From Hominimerdicola alba (GTDB taxonomy: Bacteria; Bacillota; Clostridia; Oscillospirales; Ruminococcaceae), in assembly GCF_900112155.1 (NCBI RefSeq), contig NZ_FOKQ01000009.1, positions 59,908-123,907 on the forward strand: a stretch of 64,000 nucleotides of DNA, written 5' to 3'. This document shows, piece by piece, positions 34,410 through 43,212 of this stretch. The notes below the pieces were generated by a model that was given only the letters and a program-made list of their open reading frames with translations, made no database searches and was not told the origin of the DNA. The position numbers were made by a program, and so were the translations under genes. Position 1 is the first letter of the stretch; every line of letters starts with the position of its first letter.

Positions 34410-34721
34410 GTAAGCTGCGTTATAGGGGCATCATGCCCTCACGGCAGTACTGAAATATAATTATAACACAGTTTCAGCGATATTGCAAGGCTTTTGTATG
34501 TTTTTTCAGTACGGTAACGGAATATTCAAAATGATGCTTCGGGATGAGTTGTTTCAGACATAGCGAAGAGTGGATATTATCCGTAACGTACATAACGTAA
34601 AATAAGATACAGATATCCGCATATGGCGTATCTACGGGCTTTTGGGTAAATATGTCCGTGGTGCCGATGCGGGATCATACATGATACAGACAGATATAGT
34701 TTTTTCAAGGAGGATATTACA
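34410..34721 (+). other. Long fabH leader region
   Basis: Non-coding. Contains a GGGCA/TGCCC hairpin near 34427 and a distant pair GTACTGAAA (34447) with TTTTCAGTAC (34503) that would enclose the opposing promoter. No known riboswitch and no classical FapR-type palindrome was recognised. The rest up to the AAGGAGG site at fabH shows nothing further. Confidence 0.4.
34460..34488 (-). promoter_or_regulatory. Probable promoter of fabD
   Basis: On the minus strand, TTGCAA (34488-34483), 17 bases, TATAAT (34465-34460). The transcript would start near 34453 and run through the opposing fabH promoter before reaching fabD about 310 bases on. Confidence 0.6.
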
Positions 34722-35735
34722 TTGTCACAAATGAAAAAGGTAACGGGAGTAAAGGTACTGGGCATAGGCAAGTATGTGCCCGAGATGATAGCAGATAATG
34801 AGGATTTCGCTAAGATAGTGGACACCAGCGATGAGTGGATAACTCAGCGCACGGGCATAAAGACACGCCACATCACAAACGGTGAGCCTACCTACTGGAT
34901 AGGCGCAAGAGCGGCAGAAAAGGCTCTGGAGGACGCAGGTCTTAAAGCGGAGGACATTGATCTTATAATCTGCTGTACTGTTACTCCCGATTATTATACT
35001 CCCTCTACCGCCTGCCTTATACAGCGCGAGCTTGGTGCTATCGGCTGTATGGCAATGGATATCAACTGTGCCTGCACAGGCTTTGACTACGGTCTGGATA
35101 TGGCGAGAAGATATCTTGTGGCTGAGGACGATGTGAACAGAGTCCTTCTTGTATCGGCTGAGGAACTTTCAAAGTTTACCGATTATACCGACAGGTCCAG
35201 CTGCATACTCTTCGGTGACGGCGCTGCGGCTTTCGTGCTGGAGAGAAAGCCCGATACTCTGTGGTCTTCTTTCCTCGGTGCTGACGGTAACGGTGCTAAG
35301 TTCCTGGTATCAAGGGCTATGAAGTCCGAGAACGTATTCCGCAAGAACAAGGAAGAGTTCGATATGGGTATGCCTGAGACAAAGCTTCACTACTTTACCC
35401 AGGATGGCAAGGAAGTATACAAGTTTGCAACAAAGGCTCTGCCGATGGCAGTATCCAAGGCTTGCGAAAAGGCGGGCATCACTCCGGAAGAGCTTGACGC
35501 GATAGTACCTCATCAGGCAAATGTGCGCATAATAGAGACTGCCGCTAAGAATCTCGGTGTATCTATGGACAAGATGGTGGTATACATAGACCGCTATGGC
35601 AACACATCTTCGGCATCTATACCGATAGCTTTCTGCGATGCGGTAGCCGAGGGACGCATCAAGCGCGGCGATAAGATATGCTTTGTGGGCTTCGGCGGAG
35701 GTCTGACCTACGCAGGTATAATATTTGAGTACTGA
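34722..35735 (+). CDS. fabH: 3-oxoacyl-ACP synthase III (KAS III)
   Basis: Starts fatty-acid synthesis by condensing acetyl- or branched acyl-CoA with malonyl-ACP. 337 residues. Catalytic Cys in NCACTGFDYG, His in VPHQANVRIIE, Asn in RYGNTSSASIP, plus N-terminal GIGKYVPEMI and TSDEWITQRTGI. It uses a TTG start at 34722 with AAGGAGG 8 bases upstream. Its stop codon overlaps the next ATG (TGATG). A stretch of about 15 residues around 205 (SENVFRKNKEEFDM) is common in clostridial enzymes. Confidence 0.96.
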   Translation: MSQMKKVTGVKVLGIGKYVPEMIADNEDFAKIVDTSDEWITQRTGIKTRHITNGEPTYWIGARAAEKALEDAGLKAEDIDLIICCTVTPDYYTPSTACLIQRELGAIGCMAMDINCACTGFDYGLDMARRYLVAEDDVNRVLLVSAEELSKFTDYTDRSSCILFGDGAAAFVLERKPDTLWSSFLGADGNGAKFLVSRAMKSENVFRKNKEEFDMGMPETKLHYFTQDGKEVYKFATKALPMAVSKACEKAGITPEELDAIVPHQANVRIIETAAKNLGVSMDKMVVYIDRYGNTSSASIPIAFCDAVAEGRIKRGDKICFVGFGGGLTYAGIIFEY

Positions 35736-36406
35736 TGGGTTCAAGACTTATGCATTTAGCCTTAGGCAAAACTCTTGCTGACAGGCTGGATATCAAAGAC
35801 AGAGACGGTCTTATAATAGGGAGCATACTTCCCGACGCTTTGCCTGCAAAGGTGAAGCAGGAAAGGAATTCCCATTTTATAACGATATTTGATGATGGAA
35901 AGTACAAGTGGTTCGACAGCCTGGCTTTTTATGAAAAGTATGCTGATGAAGTGCTGAACGATGCAGTTTATCTGGGTTACTACTTTCATCTGATATCGGA
36001 CAATATTTTCAGGCAGATATTTTACATCGATATGGGGCTGATAACGCGCCGCGGCGAGAAAAGTCTGTTTGAGGAGTTTTACAATGACTACAATCTGCTG
36101 AATCCGCAGATAACAGCGGGTTTCGGATTGAAGAAAGATATCGTGGTACCCGAAAGGCTCAGGGAAACAAGGCTTTACAAGGATTACGGCTTTGAACCCG
36201 AAAACCTGATAAACGATCTGTATGCGGATATGGATATGCATATCGAGGGTACGCTTCGACATTTCAGCATGGATATAGTACGAGGTTTTGTTGATAAAAG
36301 CGCTGAACTCTGTATTAAAGAGCTTGAAGCCATACTGAATGGCAGAGGTCACGTATATGACAAATACGAAATGGCGATAGAGAACCATTATTCGGATAAA
36401 AAATAA
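35735..36406 (+). CDS. Zinc-dependent phospholipase C-like protein
   Basis: 223 residues resembling the zinc-dependent phospholipase C / S1-P1 nuclease-like group, often annotated on the pattern SRLMHLALG followed by GSILPDA and the metal-binding HLISDNIF. No signal peptide, so it acts in the cytosol if it is active. Its start overlaps the fabH stop, so it is translationally coupled, but a role in lipid synthesis is not established. The His/Asp ligands I can see are His7, Asp34 and the pair in YYFHLISDN; the full zinc set is not certain. Confidence 0.65.
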   Translation: MGSRLMHLALGKTLADRLDIKDRDGLIIGSILPDALPAKVKQERNSHFITIFDDGKYKWFDSLAFYEKYADEVLNDAVYLGYYFHLISDNIFRQIFYIDMGLITRRGEKSLFEEFYNDYNLLNPQITAGFGLKKDIVVPERLRETRLYKDYGFEPENLINDLYADMDMHIEGTLRHFSMDIVRGFVDKSAELCIKELEAILNGRGHVYDKYEMAIENHYSDKK

Positions 36407-36419
36407 GGAGAGCGGCTTA

Positions 36420-37064
36420 ATGAAGAAAGGCATACTCTTTGACCTTGACGGTACACTGTGGGATTCTTCCGAGCAGGTAGTGCGTTCATGGAACAAGTGC
36501 ATACGCGAAAAGGCAGGCAGAAGCGAACAGATAACATCCGAGTTCATGCGGTCGCAGTGCATGGGAAAGACACTGCCCGAGATAGCGGCGCTCATATTCC
36601 CCGATGTGGAGGAAGCCGAAAGATTGCGGATACTGAAGATGTGTTCCGAAGACGAACTTGATTATCTGAACAGTCTTACAGATGGTCTGCCAACCCTTTA
36701 TCCCGATGAATGTGAGATAATCAAGGAACTTGCAAAGGATTATACCCTTGGCATAGTAAGCAACTGTCAGTCAGGGTATATCGAGGTATACCTTTCGCAG
36801 ATAGGTTTTGCGGAATGTTTTGCGGATATCGAATGCGAGGGCAACACAGGTCTTTCAAAGGGCAGGAATATCCGCCTTGTGATGGAAAGACAGGGCATAG
36901 ACGAATGTGTGTATGTAGGCGATACTCAGGGTGACGCAAATGCCGCAAAGGAAGCGGGTATCCCCTTTATACACGCGGCTTACGGCTTCGGCAAAGCTGA
37001 CAGCTGTGCCGCGGTGCTTGATGATATAAGAAAGCTCCCCGAGGTCGTTAAGACTTTACTATAA
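36420..37064 (+). CDS. HAD-superfamily phosphatase, phosphoglycolate phosphatase-like
   Basis: 214 residues of the Gph/beta-PGM subgroup. Motif I FDLDGTLWDS with the nucleophile Asp, motif II GIVSNCQ, motif III lysine region (GLSKGRNI) and motif IV VYVGDTQGDANAAKEAG are intact, with a helical cap. The substrate is not predictable; small sugar or nucleotide phosphates are usual. AGGAGAG precedes the ATG, 14 bases after the previous stop. It is part of the insert between fabH and fabK. Confidence 0.85.
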   Translation: MKKGILFDLDGTLWDSSEQVVRSWNKCIREKAGRSEQITSEFMRSQCMGKTLPEIAALIFPDVEEAERLRILKMCSEDELDYLNSLTDGLPTLYPDECEIIKELAKDYTLGIVSNCQSGYIEVYLSQIGFAECFADIECEGNTGLSKGRNIRLVMERQGIDECVYVGDTQGDANAAKEAGIPFIHAAYGFGKADSCAAVLDDIRKLPEVVKTLL

Positions 37065-37080
37065 AGCAGGGAAAGATATT

Positions 37081-37491
37081 ATGGATACTTTGCTTGAAAA
37101 ACTTGAGAGCCTTGTGGGTTCGGACGATTTTGAGTATGAATCGGAAGATATAATATCCGAGATGGAAGCAGAGGGAGCGGGCTTTGAGACAATAGATGCT
37201 CTGCTGGGTATCATGGAACGGCATCCGCTGGATGATTTTGGTATGCCGGGGGCTATGGTTCATTTTATAGAGCGTTTTTATCCCGAATTTCTTCCGCTGC
37301 TGATAGCTTCGGTAAAGCGTGCGCCGTCTTTGCATACGGTTTGGATGCTCAACAGGTGCATAAACGGGGCAAAGGACAAAAGCGAGCTGCTCTCCGTACT
37401 CGAAAGCGTTATCAATAACGAAAATGCCGAAATCGCCGTGAGGGACAAGGCAAAGGAATTTTTTGAATATCAGTCGGGCAGCGCGAACTGA
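37081..37491 (+). CDS. Unknown helical protein, perhaps Imm30-like
   Basis: 136 residues, acidic and mostly helical. The core GMPGAMVHFIERFYPEFLPLLIASVKRAPSLHTVWMLNRCI resembles small HEAT-like proteins that include immunity family Imm30, but I cannot confirm it. No toxin gene is adjacent. It ends 33 bases before fabK and lies in the insert between fabH and fabK. Confidence 0.5.
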   Translation: MDTLLEKLESLVGSDDFEYESEDIISEMEAEGAGFETIDALLGIMERHPLDDFGMPGAMVHFIERFYPEFLPLLIASVKRAPSLHTVWMLNRCINGAKDKSELLSVLESVINNENAEIAVRDKAKEFFEYQSGSAN

Positions 37492-37523
37492 CCCGAAATC
37501 AAATAAAAAGAGAGGTAAGCACA

Positions 37524-38462
37524 ATGACTACCACAAAAACAAGGATAACCGAGCTTCTCGGTGTAAAGTACCCCATACTTCAGGGCGGCATGGCATGGAT
37601 AGCTGAGCATACTCTTGCCAGTGCTGTGACAAACGCAGGCGGCGCGGGAATAATCGCGGGCGGTTCTGCACCGATAGACTATCTGCGTGAGCAGATCAGG
37701 CTTACAAAGGAAGCTGTCGGCGACAAGCCCTTCGGTGTGAACATCATGCTGATGAGCCCTAACGCGGAAGACCTTGCAAAGCTTGTCATCGAAGAGGGCG
37801 TGCCCTTTGTTACAACAGGTGCGGGCAATCCCGGAAAGTTCATGGAGGGCTGGAAAAACGCAGGCATAAAGGTAATACCTGTTGTACCCAGCGTTGCCCT
37901 TGCAAAGAGAATGGAGAGAAGCGGTGCGGACGCAGTTATCGCTGAGGGTACCGAATCAGGCGGACACATTGGCGAGAACACCACCATGTGCCTGGTGCCT
38001 CAGGTAGTCGATGCGGTTGAGATACCTGTTATCGCGGCAGGCGGCATAGCTGACGGCAGAGGAATCTGCGCAGGCTTTATGCTGGGTGCTGAGGGCGTAC
38101 AGGTCGGCACACGTTTTCTGGCGGCTGAGGAGTGTCAGATACACCCGACTTACAAGGAACTGGTCATCAAGGCAAAGGACACTGACAGCGTAGTTACAGG
38201 ACGTACTACGGGTCACCCATGCAGAAACGTAAAGACCAAGTTCTTAAAGCAGCTGGCTAAGCGCGAGATGGAGGGCGGTATCGACCCCGACGAGTTCGAG
38301 AAGATAACCCTCGGTGCGCTGAGAAAGGCAGTTCAGGACGGCAATCTGGATGAGGGTTCGTTCCTGTGCGGCGCTATTGCGGGCATGGTAAATGAAGTCA
38401 AGCCTGCAAAGGATATAATCGAGGAAATGTTTGCACAGGCAGAAGAAATACTGAGCAAATAA
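37524..38462 (+). CDS. fabK: Enoyl-ACP reductase II (flavoprotein)
   Basis: FMN-dependent reductase doing the last step of each fatty-acid elongation cycle; it replaces FabI and makes such organisms insensitive to triclosan. 312 residues of the nitronate-monooxygenase-like barrel. Typical parts: LGVKYPILQGGMAWIAEHTLASAVTNAGGAGIIAGG, FVTTGAGNP, AEGTESGGHIGE with its catalytic His, and AAGGIADGRGICAGFMLGAEGVQVGTRFLA. AGAGAGG lies upstream. No FabI is visible in the window. Confidence 0.96.
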   Translation: MTTTKTRITELLGVKYPILQGGMAWIAEHTLASAVTNAGGAGIIAGGSAPIDYLREQIRLTKEAVGDKPFGVNIMLMSPNAEDLAKLVIEEGVPFVTTGAGNPGKFMEGWKNAGIKVIPVVPSVALAKRMERSGADAVIAEGTESGGHIGENTTMCLVPQVVDAVEIPVIAAGGIADGRGICAGFMLGAEGVQVGTRFLAAEECQIHPTYKELVIKAKDTDSVVTGRTTGHPCRNVKTKFLKQLAKREMEGGIDPDEFEKITLGALRKAVQDGNLDEGSFLCGAIAGMVNEVKPAKDIIEEMFAQAEEILSK

Positions 38463-38463
38463 T

Positions 38464-38790
38464 ATGGCAGATAAAGAATACATAGAAAAGCGTTCTTTTA
38501 CGATATGTCCGCGGTGCGGAGGGAAACTCATAAGCGGGCGCATATCTGTTCCGACAGACAAAAAGTACGCGAATTTCGGACCAACGAAATTATTGCTTCG
38601 GGAAACTGCGGAAATACGGTGGTATTCCAAAAAGACTATCATGAGTCACCGCAATAAGAAATTTTTATCAAGACTGATACCTGCGCGTGCAGACAAATAT
38701 TGTTATCTCGATGCCGGAGATAAATACCCTGCACCCGCAAAATACTGCAAAAACTGCAATAAGATATTTGCAGAGTTTGATGTATTATAG
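38464..38790 (+). CDS. Small zinc-ribbon protein, DUF6487-like
   Basis: 108 residues with two cysteine pairs, CPRCGG near residue 15 and CKNCNKIF near 97, forming a probable zinc ribbon around a basic middle. The layout recalls DUF6487. It begins 1 base after the fabK stop codon, so it is probably translated from the fabK message. Its codon use is more AT-rich than the flanking fab genes, and a repeat (38796) follows, so this segment looks inserted. Confidence 0.6.
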   Translation: MADKEYIEKRSFTICPRCGGKLISGRISVPTDKKYANFGPTKLLLRETAEIRWYSKKTIMSHRNKKFLSRLIPARADKYCYLDAGDKYPAPAKYCKNCNKIFAEFDVL

Positions 38791-38795
38791 TATAT

Positions 38796-38888
38796 GACAT
38801 TGAAATTGCTACATTGCGAACTTCGCAAAAGCATAAACCGTACTTTTACTCGTTCTCAAAGTGCAATTTCTAATGTCGTTTACTATAA
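38796..38888. repeat. R3 repeat, copy 1 (inverted ends)
   Basis: GACATTGAAATTGC at the left end is nearly the reverse complement of GCAATTTCTAATGTC at the right end, and a perfect TTGCGAA-C-TTCGCAA hairpin lies inside. A shorter relative with the same ends (CATTGAAATTGCT and TTCTAATGTCGTT, then ACTATAA) is at 63204-63252. It looks like a very small palindromic mobile or structured element. Confidence 0.55.
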
Positions 38889-38929
38889 GATGACCCGATC
38901 TTGAAACTATAAAAACGGAGGAAAATAAA

Positions 38930-39664
38930 ATGGCAACAGCATTTATAACCGGTTCGGCAAGAGGTATCGGTGCGGCTATCGCGCTGAGACTTGCAAAGGA
39001 CGGATTTGATATAGCTCTCAATGATATCAGCGAGGCTATGTTTGAGGACAACGACATAATGGAAAAGATAGCGGCTGAGGGCGTTAAGGTACAGAAGTTC
39101 ATATGCGATGTATCAAACTACGCTCAGGCTGAGGAGACTGTAAAGGCTATCAAGGCTGAATTCGGGACCATAGATGTTCTGGTAAACAACGCAGGTATAA
39201 CCCGTGATGGTCTGATGGCAAGAATGAGCGAGGAGCAGTACGATATGGTCGTTGCTGTAAACCAGAAGAGCGTATTCAATATGTCTAAGTTCGTGGGTAA
39301 CGTGATGATGAGACAGAAGTCGGGCAGGATAATCAATCTGGCTTCCGTGGCAGGCGTTTACGGAAATCCCGGACAGATAAACTATTCGGCTACAAAGGCG
39401 GCTATCATCGGCATGACTAAGACTGTTGCCAAGGAGCTTGGTTCCCGCGGCATAACCTGCAATGCGGTAGCTCCCGGATTTATAAAGACACCTATGACAG
39501 ACAAGCTGACTGATGACCAGAAGAATGCTATGCTCGGACAGATAGCTATGAAGCGTTTCGGCGAGGTTGAGGATATCGCAGGCGTGGTATCTTTCCTGGC
39601 TTCCAAGGATGCGGCTTATGTTACGGGTCAGGTCATCGAGATAAGCGGCGGCATAATGATGTAA
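38930..39664 (+). CDS. fabG: 3-oxoacyl-ACP reductase
   Basis: NADPH-dependent short-chain dehydrogenase reducing beta-ketoacyl-ACP. 244 residues. TGSARGIGAAIALRLA nucleotide motif, VNNAGITRDGLMARM, catalytic Ser in NLASVAG, Tyr-x3-Lys in NYSATKAA, and the end GQVIEISGGIMM are intact. ACGGAGG precedes the ATG by 8 bases. Confidence 0.97.
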   Translation: MATAFITGSARGIGAAIALRLAKDGFDIALNDISEAMFEDNDIMEKIAAEGVKVQKFICDVSNYAQAEETVKAIKAEFGTIDVLVNNAGITRDGLMARMSEEQYDMVVAVNQKSVFNMSKFVGNVMMRQKSGRIINLASVAGVYGNPGQINYSATKAAIIGMTKTVAKELGSRGITCNAVAPGFIKTPMTDKLTDDQKNAMLGQIAMKRFGEVEDIAGVVSFLASKDAAYVTGQVIEISGGIMM

Positions 39665-39689
39665 GGACATATAGCGAGGAGTGTTTCAA

Positions 39690-40925
39690 TTGAGCAGAAG
39701 AGTAGTTATAACGGGTATGGGTACTGTAAACCCTCTCGGCAAGAATGTAGATGAATTCTGGGAGAATATTAAGGCGAACAAGGTAGGTCTCAGCTATGTA
39801 GACCAGTTCGACGCTAGTGATTTTCCCGTTAAGATAGTTGGTGCGGTAAAGGATTTTGACCCATCGGCTTACATAGACAAGAAAGAAGCACGCAGAATGG
39901 ACAGATTCACACAGTTCGCGCTGTATGCTTCAAAGCAGGCGCTGGAAAATGCGGGTTCCGACCTGAAGGATATTGATCCTTACCGTGTGGGCGTTATCAT
40001 CGGCGTAGGCATCGGCGGACTTAACATGACCGAGGCTGAGGTAACAAAGTTCAACGAGAAGCCCGACAAGGTATCGGTATTCTTCATACCTATGATGATA
40101 GGCAATATGGCGGCAGGTACTGTTGCTATGAAGACAGGCTTCAAGGGTGACAACTACTGCACCACCACAGCCTGTGCATCTGCTACACACGCTATCGGTG
40201 AAGCTTTCCGCAAGATAAAGGACGGCTATCTGGATGCTTGCATCTGCGGCGGTTCCGAGGCTTGTATCTCACGTTTCGCACTGAGCGGTTTCAACAACAT
40301 GAAGGCGCTTTCTCAGGCTACCGAGCTTGATAAGGCTTCAACACCTTTTGATGCCAACAGACAGGGCTTCGTTCTCGGCGAGGGCGCAGGTATGCTGGTG
40401 CTGGAGGAATATGAGCACGCAAAGGCAAGAGGTGCCAATATAATCGCGGAGATAGCTGGCTACGGCGCTTCGGGCGATGCTTACCACATGACAAGCCCCT
40501 CTCCCGAGGGTGATGCGGCGGCTCACGCAATGAAGATGGCATACACAGAAGCAGGTCTTGCTCCCGAGGACGTTTCTTACATCAACGCTCACGGCACTTC
40601 CACAGGTCTTAACGACAAGTACGAGACCAAGGCAGTAAAGCTGGCGCTGGGTGAGGATGCTGCAAGAAAGACTGTTATAAACTCTACAAAGTCCATGATA
40701 GGACATCTGCTGGGTGCGGCAGGCGGCGTTGAGGCTATAATCACAGCGCTGTCGGTAAAGAACGACTTCGTTCACAAGACAGTTGGCTACACCACACCAG
40801 ACCCCGAGTGCGACCTTGATTATGTTACAGAGGGCAACCGCGAGATGACCGTGAAAGCAGCGCTTTCAAACTCGCTGGGCTTCGGCGGACACAACGCTAC
40901 CATCTGCATAAAGAAATGCGATTGA
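39690..40925 (+). CDS. fabF: 3-oxoacyl-ACP synthase II (KAS II)
   Basis: Elongating condensing enzyme. 411 residues. SRRVVITGMGTVNPLG start, catalytic Cys in TTTACASATHAIGEA, His in INAHGTSTGLND and in IGHLLGAAGGVEA, and the NSLGFGGHNAT end. The TTG at 39690 is taken because GAGGAG lies about 8 bases upstream; a GTG at 39681 in the same frame would sit directly on the ribosome site. It follows fabG by 25 bases. Confidence 0.96.
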   Translation: MSRRVVITGMGTVNPLGKNVDEFWENIKANKVGLSYVDQFDASDFPVKIVGAVKDFDPSAYIDKKEARRMDRFTQFALYASKQALENAGSDLKDIDPYRVGVIIGVGIGGLNMTEAEVTKFNEKPDKVSVFFIPMMIGNMAAGTVAMKTGFKGDNYCTTTACASATHAIGEAFRKIKDGYLDACICGGSEACISRFALSGFNNMKALSQATELDKASTPFDANRQGFVLGEGAGMLVLEEYEHAKARGANIIAEIAGYGASGDAYHMTSPSPEGDAAAHAMKMAYTEAGLAPEDVSYINAHGTSTGLNDKYETKAVKLALGEDAARKTVINSTKSMIGHLLGAAGGVEAIITALSVKNDFVHKTVGYTTPDPECDLDYVTEGNREMTVKAALSNSLGFGGHNATICIKKCD

Positions 40926-40946
40926 TTACAGGAGGAGAATTCACCT

Positions 40947-41423
40947 ATGAGTGAAAAGATATACGGTCAGTTTGACCTTGAAACTATTGAAAAACTCGCT
41001 GATATAATAAATGCCAAGGAGCTTTCCGAGCTGACTATAACCGACGGCGACAAGACTATAACGATCAAGGGCAAGAGGAATATCCCTGCACCTGCCCCCA
41101 TGCCGATGATGCCCCCCATGGGTATGCCTCCTGTGGGTGCGCCTGCACCGATGGGCGGTGAAGCTCCCGCTCCTGCTGCGGCAGTAAGCGGTACAAAGGT
41201 AACTGCACCTATCGTTGGTACATTCTATGCTGCACCTTCACCGGACAGCAAGCCTTTCGTAAAGGTTGGCGACAGGATAAAGAAGGGTGATGTGATATTC
41301 ATTATCGAATCTATGAAGGTCATGAGCGAAGTGCCCAGCGAATTCGACGGCGTAGTAAAAGAGATCTGCGTAAACAACGGCGATGCTGTGGAATTCGGCC
41401 AGACTGTGATGATACTGGAGTAA
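40947..41423 (+). CDS. accB: Biotin carboxyl carrier protein of acetyl-CoA carboxylase
   Basis: Carries CO2 on biotin between AccC and AccD-AccA. 158 residues: an N-terminal helix region (ETIEKLADIINAKELSELTI), a Pro/Ala/Met-rich linker (about 50-75) and a lipoyl-like biotinyl domain with the biotinylated lysine near 124 in ESMKVMSEV. AGGAGGAG lies upstream. The next fab gene in the usual order (fabZ) is 1.3 kb away because of inserted genes. Confidence 0.96.
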   Translation: MSEKIYGQFDLETIEKLADIINAKELSELTITDGDKTITIKGKRNIPAPAPMPMMPPMGMPPVGAPAPMGGEAPAPAAAVSGTKVTAPIVGTFYAAPSPDSKPFVKVGDRIKKGDVIFIIESMKVMSEVPSEFDGVVKEICVNNGDAVEFGQTVMILE

Positions 41424-41472
41424 TGCAGGTTTCCTGAAAGGGACAGGCTTTGTGATAGTCGGAGGTGACGTT

Positions 41473-41976
41473 ATGCATCAGAATGAACTTCACCCAAGGC
41501 GCAATTTCATGTTTTTCTGTTTCAGCGTACATATCGTGGGAGCTATGATCCCCATATTATTCGGCAAACTTGATACTGAGCTGCCCGGGGATCTGCCGCT
41601 GATCATTTATATACTCGGGGTGCCACTGATGCTGATGCCTGTAAGCTATCTGATACTCTATGATAGTTTCACGTGCGGAAACGACAGAGCGGTGGGCAAG
41701 CATTTCAAGGAGATAGGCATATGGCTGGCATTTGTTTTCCCCGTAAGCTATATAATTTATAACATTCTTGACTCTGTTTATGTATACGAGCTTACGGATC
41801 ATACTTCTGTTGAAGAACCATATGTGATATATATCATAGTATGCTCACTGAGTTTTATTTTCGTGACACCACTTTTCAAGCTCGGACGAATGATAGCAAT
41901 ATCGGTCAAAAAGGCAAGTATGAAAGATATGTACGATTATTACACTGAAAACAGGAACACATATAACGGAGGATAA
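41473..41976 (+). CDS. Membrane protein of unknown function inserted in the fab operon
   Basis: 167 residues with four predicted membrane segments (about 15-35, 43-65, 80-100, 120-140) and a short charged tail. No family recognised. The ATG at 41473 has CGGAGGTGA about 5 bases upstream, so the frame's earlier GTG at 41452 is not used. It ends 4 bases before a vestigial fabZ start (41981), and its AT-rich codon use differs from accB and fabZ. It looks like an arrival rather than a lipid gene. Confidence 0.6.
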   Translation: MHQNELHPRRNFMFFCFSVHIVGAMIPILFGKLDTELPGDLPLIIYILGVPLMLMPVSYLILYDSFTCGNDRAVGKHFKEIGIWLAFVFPVSYIIYNILDSVYVYELTDHTSVEEPYVIYIIVCSLSFIFVTPLFKLGRMIAISVKKASMKDMYDYYTENRNTYNGG

Positions 41977-41980
41977 TTGA

Positions 41981-42013
41981 ATGGCAGTTCTTATGAGCAA
42001 AGAACTGATGTAA
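41981..42013 (+). pseudogene. Vestigial 5' end of fabZ
   Basis: ATGGCAGTTCTTATGAGCAA and the following bases encode MAVLMSKELM and then stop. The real fabZ at 42767 starts MAVLMNKEQIM, and the upstream ACGGAGGA ribosome site is also shared. About 24 of the first 29 coding bases agree. It marks a duplicated insertion boundary, with 42027-42764 lying between remnant and intact gene. Confidence 0.75.
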
Positions 42014-42026
42014 GTGGTGACAGGGA

Positions 42027-42764
42027 ATGAAAAAATTTGCGATACTTCTTCTTTTCTCTGCGCTGGCAAATACGTTGGGTGAACTGATACTATATTGTTT
42101 TGTTATACAGATGCACGCTTCTATAAACGGGCTGTTTGTACATTGTCTGTTCGGCGTGATAGCAGGATTTATGATGTACAGTATCTTTTCACCGATCATA
42201 AAGCGTATGGATTATAAGAAACACAACGCCAAAGAGATATATGGCTCGTATATCGGCGGTCTCTTGATAGGTAGCTTTGCAGCGCGGACTATAAGCGAAA
42301 ACTTTAAGATGAATTTATTCAGCAGTGATCACCATTATTTTGAGTATGAGTGGTTTTTTGCCTTGATCGATATGCTTATTGACGAAGCGTACGCATGGAT
42401 GATACCATATGTATTTCATATAGGATATTTGGGCATAGCTGTCTTTCTGCTGGAAAGACTGATCAAAAACCTTGAATCGGACCGCGAAAAAGAAGCAGAG
42501 ATCAGAAACAAAAAAGAAGTAAGAAATTTTACTGACGACCTTAAAAAGGCAAGTAAAGGAAAGCTCTCTATGCCTCACGGCACGATAAAAAAGGACGTGG
42601 TAAAACAGCCTTACGATTCTCTCGGCAGTATACCGTCTGTTTTCCAAGATGAGGCGCACCGCGGCAATAGAACACTACAGCCCTTCAAACAGAATATGGA
42701 GATCATAGATCTGAATACTCTTTTCGACAGCAGTGCTGTAAAACATAATACAACGGAGGAATAG
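42027..42764 (+). CDS. Membrane protein of unknown function between fabZ remnant and fabZ
   Basis: 245 residues with about four membrane segments in the first 150 residues (5-25, 35-55, 72-90, 125-148), then a Lys/Glu-rich cytosolic tail. No family recognised and no similarity to the 41473 protein. The start lies after GTGACAGGGA. The stop codon is 2 bases before fabZ, so it is in the same transcript. AT-rich codon use suggests transfer. Confidence 0.6.
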   Translation: MKKFAILLLFSALANTLGELILYCFVIQMHASINGLFVHCLFGVIAGFMMYSIFSPIIKRMDYKKHNAKEIYGSYIGGLLIGSFAARTISENFKMNLFSSDHHYFEYEWFFALIDMLIDEAYAWMIPYVFHIGYLGIAVFLLERLIKNLESDREKEAEIRNKKEVRNFTDDLKKASKGKLSMPHGTIKKDVVKQPYDSLGSIPSVFQDEAHRGNRTLQPFKQNMEIIDLNTLFDSSAVKHNTTEE

Positions 42765-42766
42765 AT

Positions 42767-43198
42767 ATGGCAGTTCTTATGAACAAAGAACAGATAATGG
42801 AAATTATCCCTCACCGCGATCCTTTCCTGCTCATCGATGAGATAAATGAGCTGGAGATCGGCAAGAGGGTAAAGGCTACAAAGTACATAAAGGCAGATGA
42901 TTTCTGGTTCAAGGGTCATTTCCCCGAGTACCCTGTAACTCCCGGCGTGCTGATGGTAGAGATGTGCGCTCAGGCGGGTGCGGTGGCTCTGCTGGCACTT
43001 CCCGAGAACAAGGGCAAGATCGGATTCTTCGGCGGTATCAATGACTGCAAGTTCCGTCAGCAGGTAGTACCCGGAGATACGCTGGAGATCGAAGTTGAGA
43101 TAATCAAGGTCAAGGGACCTATCGGCGTGGGCAAGGCGCTGGCTACCGTGGGTGGCAAGAAGGCTGTTTCATGTGAGATAACCTTTGCAATAAAGTAG
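42767..43198 (+). CDS. fabZ: 3-hydroxyacyl-ACP dehydratase
   Basis: Hotdog-fold dehydratase making trans-2-enoyl-ACP. 143 residues. IIPHRDPFLLIDEI, the catalytic His in WFKGHFPEYPVTPGVLMVEMCAQ, and the Glu in VEM are in place. GGAGGAATAG precedes the ATG. Its first 29 bases are partly duplicated at 41981. Confidence 0.96.
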   Translation: MAVLMNKEQIMEIIPHRDPFLLIDEINELEIGKRVKATKYIKADDFWFKGHFPEYPVTPGVLMVEMCAQAGAVALLALPENKGKIGFFGGINDCKFRQQVVPGDTLEIEVEIIKVKGPIGVGKALATVGGKKAVSCEITFAIK

Positions 43199-43212
43199 AT
43201 CAGGAGCAAGCT

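Noticed and set aside
37081..37491. Toxin-immunity interpretation of the Imm30-like protein
   Set aside because: No polymorphic toxin or secretion gene is adjacent, and the family match is weak, so it is left as unknown.
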